Positions 24,501 through 35,236 of a DNA stretch of 64,000 nucleotides are shown here, one piece after another; within the stretch, counting starts at the first letter, position 1; every line of letters starts with the position of its first letter. The DNA is taken from positions 11,791,498 to 11,855,497 of the forward strand of contig OZ024790.1 of NCBI GenBank assembly GCA_964017065.1, read 5' to 3'. The position numbers and the translations under genes are program-made. The notes under the pieces are model-generated. The model made no database searches, was not told the origin of the DNA, and saw only the letters and a list, made by a program, of their open reading frames with translations. The DNA is from Haliclona indistincta. Lineage: Eukaryota > Porifera > Demospongiae > Haplosclerida > Chalinidae.

Positions 24501-24700
24501 CTTGCACTGCTGTTGTCTACGATCGCACCAAGGATGACCCAACCACTTGCATCTACGATAGCATTCATGACATCACTGAACCGCCTAAGAACATGACCAA
24601 TAATCGAAGAATCGCAGTGACTAACTGCGCCGCACTTGACAAAGAAAGAGAAGCAATGGAAGAGGAAGCAGAAGATACAACAGGGGGCTCGGTGGTGTAG
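18908..24700 (+). CDS. Ig/FN3 single-pass receptor with tyrosine-containing tail (complete, 11 exons)
   Basis: Exons: 18908-18962, 19059-19385, 19438-19734, 20697-21005, 21608-21964, 22273-22611, 22734-23048, 23210-23259, 23499-23965, 24180-24302, 24427-24700. They join in frame to 2913 nt (970 aa). Order: signal peptide MHLLVCLVLLVSSVVLSQ; Ig-like modules in exons 2-6 (GEYTCS, GNYTLV, AYYKCE, GYYVCD, TVYCRV); FN3 in exon 7 (YFYTIVAMNSQGET); a short linker; a membrane-proximal domain in exon 9 with CFCDF and IIMCP cysteines; TM segment IYIVVGTVVGGLLLLLVLII; stop-transfer SQKKQIR; a cytoplasmic tail of roughly 140 residues. The first seven introns are phase 1. The tail holds SAYTQV, which fits the ITIM consensus S-x-Y-x-x-V, plus VVYDRT and CIYDSI. 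It is paralogous to the receptor at 110-2420. A signalling or recognition role is inferred. Confidence 0.9.
20615..20694. repeat. (CT)n microsatellite serving as the polypyrimidine tract of exon 4
   Basis: About 40 CT units run directly into the acceptor AG at 20695-20696 of the receptor's exon 4. The rest of intron 3 (19735-20614) holds nothing I recognise except a short GA/GT tract near 19748. Confidence 0.92.
21419..21589. repeat. CT-rich microsatellite before exon 5 acceptor
   Basis: Imperfect CTCT/CCCT tract ending just upstream of the acceptor at 21606-21607. Confidence 0.9.
23302..23383. repeat. Hairpin-forming inverted repeat in receptor intron 8
   Basis: CACCTTCATGCACTAATGTG and its near-perfect inverse AACACATTAGTGCATGAAGG flank a loop of about 35 bp. 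Possibly a small MITE. Confidence 0.7.
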
Positions 24701-25324
24701 GGAGACCGTCACAATCAACTGTTCTGTACCAGAAAACTCATTTTATTTATTCCATATGATAACAATCCATCGCTGTATTATATACACCATTCCATTCAAT
24801 TCTTTTTTATAAAATTATAGCAACTGACTTACACCTACACTAACATATTATCTATGATGATAATATTAACCATTCTGTTCATCATTTTCACAATTATAAA
24901 TTAGACCGTATTATAATAATAGTGATTTTAATCATTTTAATCAACTCTGTCAATGTATAATGCATGCAAGGGCAGTTTGAAAAAAATTACTCGAAATAAT
25001 GCTGCAGCTTAACTGGAATTTCAAGTTGAAATTCGATCTTATTGATGATTGTCTGGAGCATGCAAGCTATGTGGTATGTGTGTATGAATAATCACACACT
25101 GATGTCTGTGCATGTCACATGTGCCTTGATTATGGCATTCATGCAGTTATCCTGTCACAAGACTTCTTAGCAGCTCACCACCACCACTACTACAATGCTG
25201 CATCCCACGGAAGCATTGTAAATCTGACATTGAGTGTGTGTGTGTGTCATCTGTACAGGCATAACGGATAAAAGTTTGGCTACACATGAACAGTAAATAA
25301 AGTTGTTAAATGCATGATATTCAG
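24701..25324. other. Intergenic, between convergent receptor and methyltransferase genes
   Basis: AT-rich, with a short TG run near 25230. I see no gene or mobile element. Both 3' UTRs must lie here, but I could not place a canonical AATAAA for either gene with confidence. Confidence 0.5.
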
Positions 25325-25975
25325 TTATTGTTTCTGAATTACAAGTACAGTTCCCTCTACATAGTTTGTATAAGGAGCAAGAAATTCCTCTGTCAGTACT
25401 GCACCACATGCTTGTATCTGCTTGTTCCACTCTTCTTTTGTCTCGAGGTAGAAAGGGGTGCGTACTGTTGCAATGAAGTAGCATCCTTTCTTGAGCACTT
25501 GGAAGATATTAGGAAGGCATTCTGGACCACAGTGACCTTCCAAGAACACTCCAGCACAGACTATGCTGTCGAATGCCTCAGGCTCGTAAGATAGCTCTTC
25601 ATTCAGGTCAAGCACTTTCAAATTATCAAAGATGCCCTTCTCTCTAGCTATGCTAAGCATTTCCTCACTGTAGTCTCCGCCATAGATGTCTAGATCTTGT
25701 CGATTGTACTCGTTTGCCTTCACCAGCACTTCTATCACGAGCCCAGTGCCGCATCCAGCGTCAAACAGTTTGTGCTTCCCTGCAGGAACTGATGATGCTA
25801 TTTCTGGATGGTAGCGTTTCCACGTTGAGTAGATACTCTGTGGTGCTTGGTAGTTACCACATTGAAAAGAATGAGCGTCATACTCCTTGTAGCTATTCTT
25901 GTAAGTGCTCGGGACGCCTTTCTCGTCTGTGTCAGCAATGTAGTGCTTGTGGCTACACGTGCAGGTAGACGACAT
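25325..25975 (-). CDS. METTL27-like class I SAM-dependent methyltransferase, copy 1
   Basis: Intronless, 216 codons. I start at the ATG at 25975 because it aligns with the start of the neighbouring paralogue; the open frame upstream has no ATG. Motif I is LFDAGCGTGLVIEVL. An acidic post-I stretch follows (DIYGGDYSEEML), then motif II/IV-like FDSIVCAGVF and the conserved HCGPECLPNIF. Family members are cytosolic methyltransferases of unknown substrate (METTL27/WBSCR27 group). It converges with the Ig receptor at 18908-24700. Confidence 0.82.
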   Translation of the reverse strand: MSSTCTCSHKHYIADTDEKGVPSTYKNSYKEYDAHSFQCGNYQAPQSIYSTWKRYHPEIASSVPAGKHKLFDAGCGTGLVIEVLVKANEYNRQDLDIYGGDYSEEMLSIAREKGIFDNLKVLDLNEELSYEPEAFDSIVCAGVFLEGHCGPECLPNIFQVLKKGCYFIATVRTPFYLETKEEWNKQIQACGAVLTEEFLAPYTNYVEGTVLVIQKQ

Positions 25976-26914
25976 CTTGATCAAGCGAGCCCCACCTCTT
26001 GCAAATAATTTTGTGCTCCGCAGAAATTTTGTATGTGCAAAAGCATTATTTTACTCTTGAAATAATGGTTTGTTTGCACATCAGTGATTAACAGGAGCTC
26101 TGCTGCTGGTTCTGTTGTGGGCTTCATAGATGAAGAGATACTGCACACATCATTCAGCATTGTTTTAATTTAAAATTACTAAAATGAATTATTAAGACCT
26201 TTTGTTAGTTGTGTGTCCAAATCTTTACAGTATGACAAACAACATGAAACTATTGGGACCAGCTGCACAATGCATGTGTGTTAAAAACCGGTTAAGTTCA
26301 CTAGAACAGTTCAAACTAGGTGTCCCCACAAAATAATGACTATCTCTTAAAGATCCAAGGTTGAAATCATGCTGTGCTTGATCATGCCTAGGTCTGCCTA
26401 TTTCTGCTGTTCAAATTATTTAGACAACTCTGAACACAATACTAAAGAGTCTTTGAGAAAGCACGACATAGTACACAGTGATATAATTTTACGGAATAAT
26501 CTTAGAAAGTGCAGTTGGTGTGTTATGTTTGCCCTGCGGTGTGGTTGAATTTGTGATCCTTTGTACAAGATACTGATACCTACTGTAAACTTTGTAATTT
26601 TCGTGGTGTTATTATTATGCGAATTTGCTTCAGTCAGTAGACATGTTTTTTTTCTGGGCGTTGCTCTGTATAAAAGTGAAGGCTAAATCAGTAAATTTTG
26701 CGGCCGAACAGCACTCACAAAATTCAACTACCCCCAAAAATTTAATGTCTATATTTACGGTATCATGTGGTATGGTCAGAGCGCCACTACCTCGTATCAA
26801 TGTTCGCTTCATTCTGTCATTTTTTGCTTTGATTCACTCTAGCTAAGAATGGTACAGTGTGACATGAGTTGTGGTCATACAACATGTGTTACACAGGCGG
26901 CTGCATCTCAGAGT
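25976..26914. other. Spacer between the two methyltransferase genes
   Basis: 939 bp, probably the promoter of copy 1 and the 3' UTR of copy 2. Apart from a possible MITE at 26583-26760 I recognise nothing. Confidence 0.5.
26583..26760. mobile_element. Possible MITE flanked by TA
   Basis: Left end CTGTAAAC and right end inverse TTTACGG, both next to TA dinucleotides, with a weak second inverted block (TAATTTT/AAATTTA). Short and imperfect ends make this tentative. Confidence 0.35.
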
Positions 26915-27574
26915 TTATGGCTTCTGAAGAACAAGTACAATTCCCTCTACATAGTTAGTATAAGGAGCATCAAACTCCTCTATCCGTACCGCACCACATG
27001 CTTGTATCTGCTTGTCCCACTCTTCTTTAGTCTCGATGTAGAAAGAGGTGCGCACAGTTGCAATGAAGTAGCATCCTTTCTTGAGCACTCGGAAGATATT
27101 AGGAAGGCATTCTGGACCACAGTGACGGTGCAAGAACACTCCTGAACAGACAATGCTGTCGAATGCCTCGGGCTCGTATGGTAGCTCTTCTTTCAGGTCT
27201 AGCACTTTCAAATCATCATAGATGCCCTTCTCTCTAGCTATGCTAAGCATATCTTCACTGTAGTCTCCGCCATAGATGTCTAGATCTTGTCGATTGTACT
27301 CGTTTGCCTTTACCAGCACTTCTATCACGAACCCAGTGCCGCATCCAGCGTCAAACAGCTTGTGCTTCCCAGGAACTGATGATGCTATTTTTGGATGATA
27401 GCGTTTCCACGTTGAGTAGATGCTCGTATGAGCTTGGTAATTACCACAGTTAACGGTATGAGTGTCATACTCCTTGTAGCCGTTCTTGTAAGCGCTCAGG
27501 ACGCCTTTCTCGTCCTTGTCCTGATCAGCAATGTAGTGATCGTGGAGCCAAGTGCACCGCGCGCAGGAAGACAT
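26915..27574 (-). CDS. METTL27-like class I SAM-dependent methyltransferase, copy 2
   Basis: Intronless, 219 codons, ATG at 27574. Colinear with copy 1 over its whole length, with the same SAM-binding signature (LFDAGCGTGFVIEVL), GGDYSEDML and HCGPECLPNIF. Most differences are conservative, so this is a recent tandem duplication with both copies intact. The N terminus has a small cysteine/histidine-rich stretch (SSCARCTWLHDH) also present in copy 1. Confidence 0.82.
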   Translation of the reverse strand: MSSCARCTWLHDHYIADQDKDEKGVLSAYKNGYKEYDTHTVNCGNYQAHTSIYSTWKRYHPKIASSVPGKHKLFDAGCGTGFVIEVLVKANEYNRQDLDIYGGDYSEDMLSIAREKGIYDDLKVLDLKEELPYEPEAFDSIVCSGVFLHRHCGPECLPNIFRVLKKGCYFIATVRTSFYIETKEEWDKQIQACGAVRIEEFDAPYTNYVEGIVLVLQKP

Positions 27575-27696
27575 CTTGTTTTGGTGATCCTGTCACGTTA
27601 TTTAAGGACCCCGAAATATTCGTTCCGGGGGTCCAAATATTTCGCACATTCAGGTGTAATTTAAGGACCCCATTGAAATACACGTTCCCTATGGCG

Positions 27697-27719
27697 NNNN
27701 NNNNNNNNNNNNNNNNNNN
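27697..27719. other. Assembly gap (23 N)
   Basis: Unknown bases flanked by inverted sequences: CCTATGGCG before and CGCGCCATAGG after. A palindrome probably blocked sequencing or assembly. Confidence 0.98.
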
Positions 27720-27913
27720 CGCGCCATAGGCCTCGCCATATGGATTGAAAAGGACAAACGCTACCCCGTGACAGATAGATAGATAGATTGATCATTATAG
27801 GTTTGCCATCCAGCTCCAGAATAGTAAATAGTACCGGAAATAGCTCCAAAATAGGACCGGAAGGGGCATGTGCTGTCATCCCAAAGCTCCAGAATAGGAC
27901 AGGTGTCATGGGG

Positions 27914-28085
27914 AATAGTGTATCCCCCATTCAATGTATCCCCATACAAAGTTCTTTAGTGACCGTTGTATCCCGGTACATAATTCCCTAGTGAATCATG
28001 TACCCCGTACAAATATCACTGGCGATTTTTGTATCCCACATACACCGTTCTCTAGTGAATGCTGTATCCCACTAGTGAATTGACT
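27914..28085. repeat. Left inverted arm of the integrase/Ulp1 transposon
   Basis: A series of degenerate units of the form TGTATCCC...GTGAAT. The same motifs recur in inverse orientation at 36128-36246, giving an imperfect terminal inverted repeat built of subrepeats. Confidence 0.6.
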
Positions 28086-28317
28086 ATCCTGTTCTTGTTA
28101 GTCTATAAAATAATGAGTGAGTGAGACTCTCCTGCGCCGCGTTGACTACACGAGTCATGCGTACGTATACCTCAAGCATCAACCAAAAATACCACTCTTA
28201 CCTACGGACTATATAAATTATTATAGTAGTAGTAGATAGATCATGCAACTATTAGTATTGCTACACGTATCCATGCGAAGGTCATGAAGGTGCAGTGTAC
28301 GTTCGATCGCCCTCATC

Positions 28318-30165
28318 ATGGGTGTGGCTGGCACCTCTGAACACGTGGAAAACTCCAGCTGCACGATGTCTGACGCTGAAGAAAGAAAGTACGGAGAGGT
28401 GTACGAATATCTGTTGAATAAGAGCTATCCAGAGAACTCGAGCAAAAGTGACAAGCTACTGATTAGACGCCGTTCCAAAGAATTTCAGATCAGTGATGGG
28501 CAACTGCAGTATGTTGGGCACATGAAGAAAAAACAAAGCGCTGATCCAGGCTCGATACAGGTGATATGCCAATCTAGTATGTCTATGCACACTAGTTACA
28601 TGACTGTTAATGTAGCCACGCCTTTGGATTGTCAGCAAAAGTGAGCAGCAACGCATTGTCAGAGCCATTCATGAACTCGGTCACTTTGGAAGGGACAGGG
28701 TAGTTAGTCAAGTCTCTGCCAGGTATTACTGGAAAACAATCTATCCTGATGTTGTTGCAATTGTAAGTTGCTCAATTTTCCTTTTTGTGCAAATAGCTAA
28801 TCCAAATTTCTGATACAGATTTCAGCCTGTGATATTTGCCAGCGTGTAAAGCGCAAATTTGACAAGCCTGCCTTGTCTCTTCATCCAATTCCAGTGAATA
28901 AAGGTGTATGGCAACAAATAGGAATTGATCTAGTGGGTCCCTTACCAGTAGCACCATCTGGTAACAAGTATATCATGACGGCGACCGACTACTTTTCGAA
29001 GTGGCCAGAGGCTAAGGCAATTCCTACTAAAGAAGGGAGCCAAGTGGCTGAGTTTTTGTACACCCTGTTCTTGCGCCATGGCTTTTGTCCCTGTGTCATT
29101 TCTGATCAAGGGAGTGAATTTTGTAACCGGATCAATGAGTGCTTGTTCAAGTCAACAGGAACGGAACACAGGGTAACCAGTGCATACCACCCACAATCAA
29201 ACGGGCTGACTGAAAGATTCAACCAGACACTCGTAGATGCACTAGTTAAAAAAGTGCAGGATGATCAGCATGACTGGGAACGACACATTGAACCTGTATT
29301 GTTCGCTTATCGTACATCAAAACACAAGAGCACAGGCATGACCCCATTTTATGTGATGCACCTATGTGAGGCAAACTTGGGCACTGGAAAGGAACTGCCT
29401 AGAAATGAGCACAGAGATTGGTGACATGACAGAGAAGGTTGAAGCACTTGCAGCTATAAAGAAGGATGTTGAAGATCTAGTGCACAAAAACATCAAGGTA
29501 TTTTAGAGTTACAATGCATACGTATGTATAATAATTTTTATTATGATAGCATGCACAAGAAGTTCAAAAGAAATACTATGATGCCAAGCACAACACGAAA
29601 ACCACTGTGAAGATTGGAGATCATGTACTAATGAAGTACATGAGGAACAGCCATAGAATGGGTGGCAAGTTAGACATACGATGGACAGGGCCTTATGAGG
29701 TGATTAGTGAGTGTGGCAAGATGCGTTATGAGGTGAAATGTTTGAAAACCAACAAAGCACTAAAGCGGAGAGTGCACTGCAGCAGACTGAAGCACTACAT
29801 CCAGCCAATAAATGCTTCCGAGGCCAATCAGAATAGTCGAAAAAGTGCAGCCGAGGCCATTCACAATAGTCAACAAGATGATGAGGTATCAAAAACTCAT
29901 TTATACAATTACATGATTATTATGCAAGACATTTTACAGGAACACAAAAATCTCAAAGTTTCTGAGTCATCTGCAATACACAGTGCCGTATCATCTACTA
30001 CCACTTGCAACTGCAAAAGTGGTTGTGGTAGTAAACGGTGTTCTTGCCGGAAGGCAGGAAACCAATGCTCTTCATTGTGTCACCCTAGAAGACCTTGCCT
30101 GATCAGTAGTGACTCTGTTCCTCTCCAAAATGCCAAGGACACCACTTCTTCACATACCTGCACAG
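28318..30165 (+). pseudogene. Gypsy-like integrase with CXC domain (KRBA2-like), frameshifted
   Basis: Exons by eye: 28318-28560, 28616-28762, 28819 to about 29502, 29550-29885, 29940-30165. An HHCC zinc-binding domain (IHELGHFGRDR ... SACDICQRVK) is followed by the integrase core with its DDE residues: D in GIDLVGPLP, D in ISDQGSEF, E in GLTERFNQ. A GPY/F-like module follows (RWTGPYEVI). The last exon has a tesmin-type CXC pattern, C-x-C-x3-C-x4-C-x-C-x6-C-x3-C. Near 29395-29425 the frame closes at TGA. The neighbouring frame continues as MSTEIGDMTEKVEAL, so a 1-nt frameshift breaks the gene unless an unseen splice repairs it. Strand transfer is the known role of the family. Confidence 0.75.
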
Positions 30166-30218
30166 GTAAATTTGCCAGATTTTCTAATGTTAAGTTATTA
30201 TTGATATCTTGCTACAAG

Positions 30219-31057
30219 GTCACCCAAATTTGGGACTTTCTTATGAAGAAGCTGACTTGGTCTCAGACAGCAACGTCTTGATGAAACTCTCTTCATTTCA
30301 GCTTAGTCATTCACACCTGAATCAACTTATCAATGGCGAGTGGCTTCATGTTGAGGTATTACTGCTATTGCTAGTTTCTTTTTCATTCATTAATAATTTT
30401 TTTTTGTGCGTTATAGTTTGTCGAAATGTACTTGCTTTTGGTTAAAAAGCTTCATCCAGTCGCTTCAGCCAACTCAGTTATCCTTCCGTCTCACATTCTT
30501 GATCTGGTTGAAAGAACAGGTATTAGTGTCATGAACCATTACCGTGATCAGTTGACTGTAAGCTAGTTAATATTATGTATTATGAGTTTAGTATTCTTGT
30601 GTTTATAGGATACTGTTTTGAGCTCTGGTTTGCTCATTATACCTGTTTTAGACCACCGGCGACATCACTTCATACTACTGGTATTAATTATTATCAACTT
30701 ATAACTTTATCCTTGTTTCCTCATTTCAGGTGGTCAACTTCCGTTGTCAGCAAATAGAAGTATATGATTCTAGTATAGTAGCCAAGAAACTCAATGCTAT
30801 GATATGTGCTACATACCACACATCTCGTCTAAGGTTTGCTGTAAAGTTCTTGTATTAGTGAATATAAACCCCTGTAGAGCCTTACTGAGAGCTTATCTGC
30901 TGATTGAGGGAAGACGTTTTAAAGAGTGTACTTGGCCAGAAGAAATTCACAAAGTACATGGTGATAATACGTACTTCGATACGACCACATGTATTTTGTT
31001 ATGTAGAACATCCCGCAACAAAATGACAGCAATTCATGTGGTCTGTTTGTATGCAAG
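30219..31057 (+). pseudogene. Ulp1-like (C48) protease region 1 of the transposon
   Basis: Probable exons 30219-30355, 30417-30557, 30609-30680, 30730-30833 and about 30860-31057. Reading: LINGEWLHVE, FVEMYLLLVKKLHP, then RRHHFILL, the strand VVNFRCQQIEVYDSS (W..., H, D positions of Ulp1), and a weak cysteine stretch TTTCILLC where DCGVF is normal. The His and Asp positions look right. The Cys motif is unusual, so activity is doubtful. Joining of the last exon is uncertain. Confidence 0.45.
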
Positions 31058-31422
31058 GTATGATTGAAGTTATCAAGATTAATTTTATTCATTTTCTTTT
31101 ACTTTTTTAGTATGGCAAGTGTCTGTTACAATGCTGTTCAAGAGGAGTAACATTTAAGGTGCATGTGGTAATAATATTATTATCACCGATGTTATATGCA
31201 TCATCTATAGGAAGATCCAACTGCTCTCAGATTAGAAATTGCATCAGACTTAGAAGAGTGGTATTCTAACATTTTGTTGTTGAGTATACAATGTACATCA
31301 TGTGTACTTTTATTTCAGCTTAGAACTTTTTCCTCAATTATGCCCTGGTAATGCTACCACTAGTAAAGTAAGCATAGGCATGATTGCTACAACAACGTTT
31401 GAATAACAATGTTTTCATGTAG

Positions 31423-31810
31423 TCTCCAGATGAATCCACTGTGATGAGTGCAATCTGCAAGATTTGCAAGTTTCGTCTGCCACTTAGGGAATTGTCTCAA
31501 CACACTAGTGGATGTTCACCTAAAGATCTCTCGGGTATAAGTATTATAAATAATCGGCGTTGTGATAATTTTTCTTTAATACTATAGTTGTTACTTTGCT
31601 GAATGGAGAGTGTTGTAGCCAAAGAGTGACTTTAACAGACACTGACATATGCACTCTGTATGAAGGATGTTGGCTCAATGATAAAGTAAGATATAGAGAA
31701 ATAAACTATTTAAAAAACCTAATCTGTTGTCAGGTGATTAATTTCTACATGTTTCTTCTTAATTTGGAGGAGAGAAAAGAATCTCAATTAGTATGTGAAT
31801 AGTTTGATTG

Positions 31811-31850
<40 letters not shown>

Positions 31851-33100
31851 GCTCACGGCACCACACAGACAAACCTATTGTGCCAATTCATTTTTTTATC
31901 CAAGTGTCCAAAAGTACAGGAATGCTAAGGCATCAGCCAATCCTCTGTCATACCTTAAAGTAAGTTTATATTCCTCTATTACCATAGCTATTGCTCTTTC
32001 ACAAATGTAGGTGGACCTTGCACAGTTGTCTTGCTTGCTTGTACCAATCTGCTGCAGCAACCATTGGATGTTATTGGTCAGTATTAATTTTTTCAATTGC
32101 TAACCTAATTTTTACTACGTAACAATTCATGGTTTCAGGAATTCAATTTTAATAGTCACAGGGTTATTTCCTATGACTCATTGCTGCATCGATTTAATAA
32201 GGTCGCTGCAATGGAAATTGGGTAAATTAATTTTTTGCTCCCGTTTAATGCAACAATGATCAACTATTGCAGAATGTTTCTGTCGGAGCTCTACCAAGAC
32301 AAGTTTGGGGTAGACATAGACTTTAAGAACTGGTAGAAAGAGGCTTCAACTGTATGAACATGTTTGAACAACCCTAACTCATGCAATATTTATTGTTACT
32401 TGTTTTCATGCATAGGAAGTTACACTACAATCTAATGACAGTGATTGTGGTGTTTTTCTTTGTAAGGTATTATGTGTCTTGTATGCAGTATAATAGTTTG
32501 TTTACTTGTAACTATGTTGGATTTTGAAGGTTGCAGGTGCTCTTGTCAGGGGTACTTCAGTCAAGTGTAATATACAACGAAAGCAGTTACTTGAAGAGAT
32601 TTTTTTCAGGTACATAATAATTATAACTACTACATTATTAATTTTTTTACATGACTGTGTTGCAATTTTTATAGCTCCTCTTATCACTCTGAAGTAAAGC
32701 AGCCTGATGTAAATGTTTTCATGTTGTGGATGCGCAAGCTGCAATCAGAATTTGGAGTGTTGAGCCAGCATAACCAGCCAGTAAGTACATAATAAATTTC
32801 TCTCTCCCTGGTTTATTAATTCAATGCAGGTGATACGCCAGGAACTTGATGATAATAGTGAGACTGACAGTAATTGCAGTACAGGTGAAATTCATGCATG
32901 ATTCTATGCGTACATTACCATAAAATGAGTCAATGATTGCTGGTATGCTGAAAAAAACATGATACTGTTTGCATGTAGGTGGTACTGACGCTGACAGTAG
33001 TGTACAAGGAGTGTGTACACAGACTCCAGATAGTGCTGATGACATGGACTATATGTTTAATCCTTACTGTAAGGATTTAAAAATAAGATTTCTTTTATGA
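31423..33100 (+). pseudogene. Ulp1-like (C48) protease region 2 of the transposon, with nonsense codon
   Basis: Begins with a Cys-rich piece (ICKICKFRLPLRELSQHTSGC), then Ulp1 landmarks: GCWLNDKVINFYMFLL (after splicing), SNHWMLLEF with the catalytic His, VISYDSL with the Asp, and NDSDCGVFLCK with the catalytic Cys. The family cleaves ubiquitin-like proteins; in transposons it may process the element's own polyprotein. An in-frame TAG at 32334-32336 (after FKNW) lies between the Asp and Cys motifs, so this copy looks dead. An acidic tail ends near 33100. A further coding-like stretch (33094-33270) contains FWIGGFPKLERP. Confidence 0.65.
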
Positions 33101-33662
33101 ATATCAAACTTACTCGGCTGAGGAAACCCTTCCTGAGGATATCTTGTTCCCAGACTTTGCAAAAAAATCCGGCCAATGTGAAGATGATTTATTTGCTACC
33201 ATGAGCATAAAGGAATTTTGGATTGGAGGCTTTCCGAAGCTAGAGAGACCAGCTGATGAGTTAGAATTTTGAATTGTAGATCTATAATACTATATTATAC
33301 ATCCTCATTTTTCTCCTACTTTAGTGACTGTGTTTTTAAGCGAAGCTTCATCAGGGAGGTATTAAAAAAGGCAGAGGTTTGTGAATGTGATAGAGACAGT
33401 AACAATATTATTTGTGTGCACAAATGGGTAGCCACAACTGAAGATGGCAGCTAAAGGAGAAACTAAAAGTCGTTTTGCTGACAAGTCCTTTTACTCTCCA
33501 AATAGTTTGGAGATTCATGATCAGTGGCCTTTAGAGCTATATGATATGGTACAGAAATTTTTACTCTGTTGTGTTTTTTTGATTACTCTTAATATTCTTT
33601 ATTATTTTAGTATCAAGAAGTATTCTATTTTTTGTTGGGTGTAGCCAGTGATGTCCTACAAA

Positions 33663-34255
33663 GAACAAGTAAAGTAAAAAAGCTTTAATAAAAAAAAAAC
33701 TGAAAAGTGTAGGGATGACTCTTAAAAAAGGAAAGGAACAAGATGGGATGATGCTTGCAAAAGTAAAGGAACAAGATGGAATAATGCTTGCAAATGTAAA
33801 AGTCCCAAGTATCCCTACATCAGCGGCTTGCTGCGACAACGTGCAACTGACAAATGCGGAATCCTCTTTACAACCGTCAATTACTTCATCGGACTGCGTC
33901 CTCCAAACACAGATACCTCTATAGTTATTTACAACCATCAATTACTTCATCGGACTGCGTCCTCCAAACACAGATACCTCTATAGTTATTTACAACCATC
34001 AATTACTTCATCGGACTGCGTCCTCCTAAACACAGATACCTCTAGTTATTTAGAACCGTCAATTACTCCATCGGACTGCGTCCTCCTTCAAGCCGCTGAT
34101 GTAGGGATACTTGGGACTTTTACATTTGCAAGCATTATTCCATCTTGTTCCTTTACTTTTGCAAGCATCATCCCATCTTGTTCCTTTCCTTTTTTAAGAG
34201 TCATCCCTACACTTTTCAGTTTTTTTTTATTAAAGCTTTTTTACTTTACTTGTTC
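33663..34255. mobile_element. Fold-back MITE nested in the transposon
   Basis: Arms of about 165 bp are near-perfect inverses (left starts GAACAAGTAAAGTAAAAAAG, right ends with the complement). Each arm contains a short internal direct repeat (GGAACAAGATGG...ATGCTTGCAAA). The centre holds four units of about 60 bp built on CATCGGACTGCGTCCTCC. It interrupts the 3' part of the host transposon. Confidence 0.9.
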
Positions 34256-35236
34256 CTGTTACTTTTTTGATCACTATCAGTTTGAACTTATTCTATGTTA
34301 GATGTTATTTCATTTTGACAACTCTGTGAGCAGCAGTTACTAGTCTAGCATGCAGATGTGAACGTGCACGGGTCTTGAGAGTAAGGAGTGTGGTTTAAAA
34401 CAATCATTTAATATTACCAATCATTCAATGAAAGGCTTAAAATAGTTAAAGAGGTTGAGGACGCAGACAGCAAAATATCAAGTCCAGGTATGATTTGACA
34501 ACATGATACTTGTTAGTACTGTAATGGATGAAGAAGAGACTAATACTGACAACTAGCCGTGATCAGTGCTGCAAGCCTAAATAGTTGGACCACGCCTAGT
34601 AGAATCTTGTTGATGCCAATATCACACTCACAGTGGCTTCTAGTCCTTACGCTGCGTGGTGTAGGAACCTTTCTGTGCGTAGAATCTTGCTGCCGGTGAG
34701 CTACTCATGCAGTCACATGATATGAGTCGGACCGTTCACGTCTGGGCATGTCAGTTTTAACGCGCCATCTAAAGCTTTAACGAACAGATCAGTGTTACTT
34801 AGAGTATAGTACAGCTCTAGATAAATTTCATACCTCTGGCTTGCGCGCTGAAGCGTCCAGACCAGAGACAAAACGCAGTATCGATCGAGATAGCTGCAAA
34901 ACTGATGTGGGCGGAGTCAATGATAAGTAGCAGCAAGAGGGTTAATTATTTAATGGCGTCTTCAGTCCAAAACGGCCTAAACACCATGTTTTTCAAGGAT
35001 TACTCGCTTCTGGTAGTGTTTTATGCCTATCTAAGAAGTAAGTGCACTACCCCAGATATATACACATGCACTGGTGCAGGTTTGGTAGTAATTCGTTCAC
35101 TCAGGACAGCGCTAGGCTGAAAGAAGAAAGATGAACAATTCGCGTGGGCGGCGATTTCTGTTCACCACTTTAGAAACGACAGCCCGCTTCGCCAAAGGTA
35201 TTTCCATGCTCAGAACAATCGCCTGATCAATCCTAG

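Noticed and set aside
25976..25984. Three extra N-terminal codons for methyltransferase copy 1
   Set aside because: The upstream start would be TTG. The first ATG is at 25975 and aligns with the paralogue.
31811..31850. (TTA)n tract as a functional element
   Set aside because: A simple repeat inside an intron of the transposon gene with nothing else to support a role.
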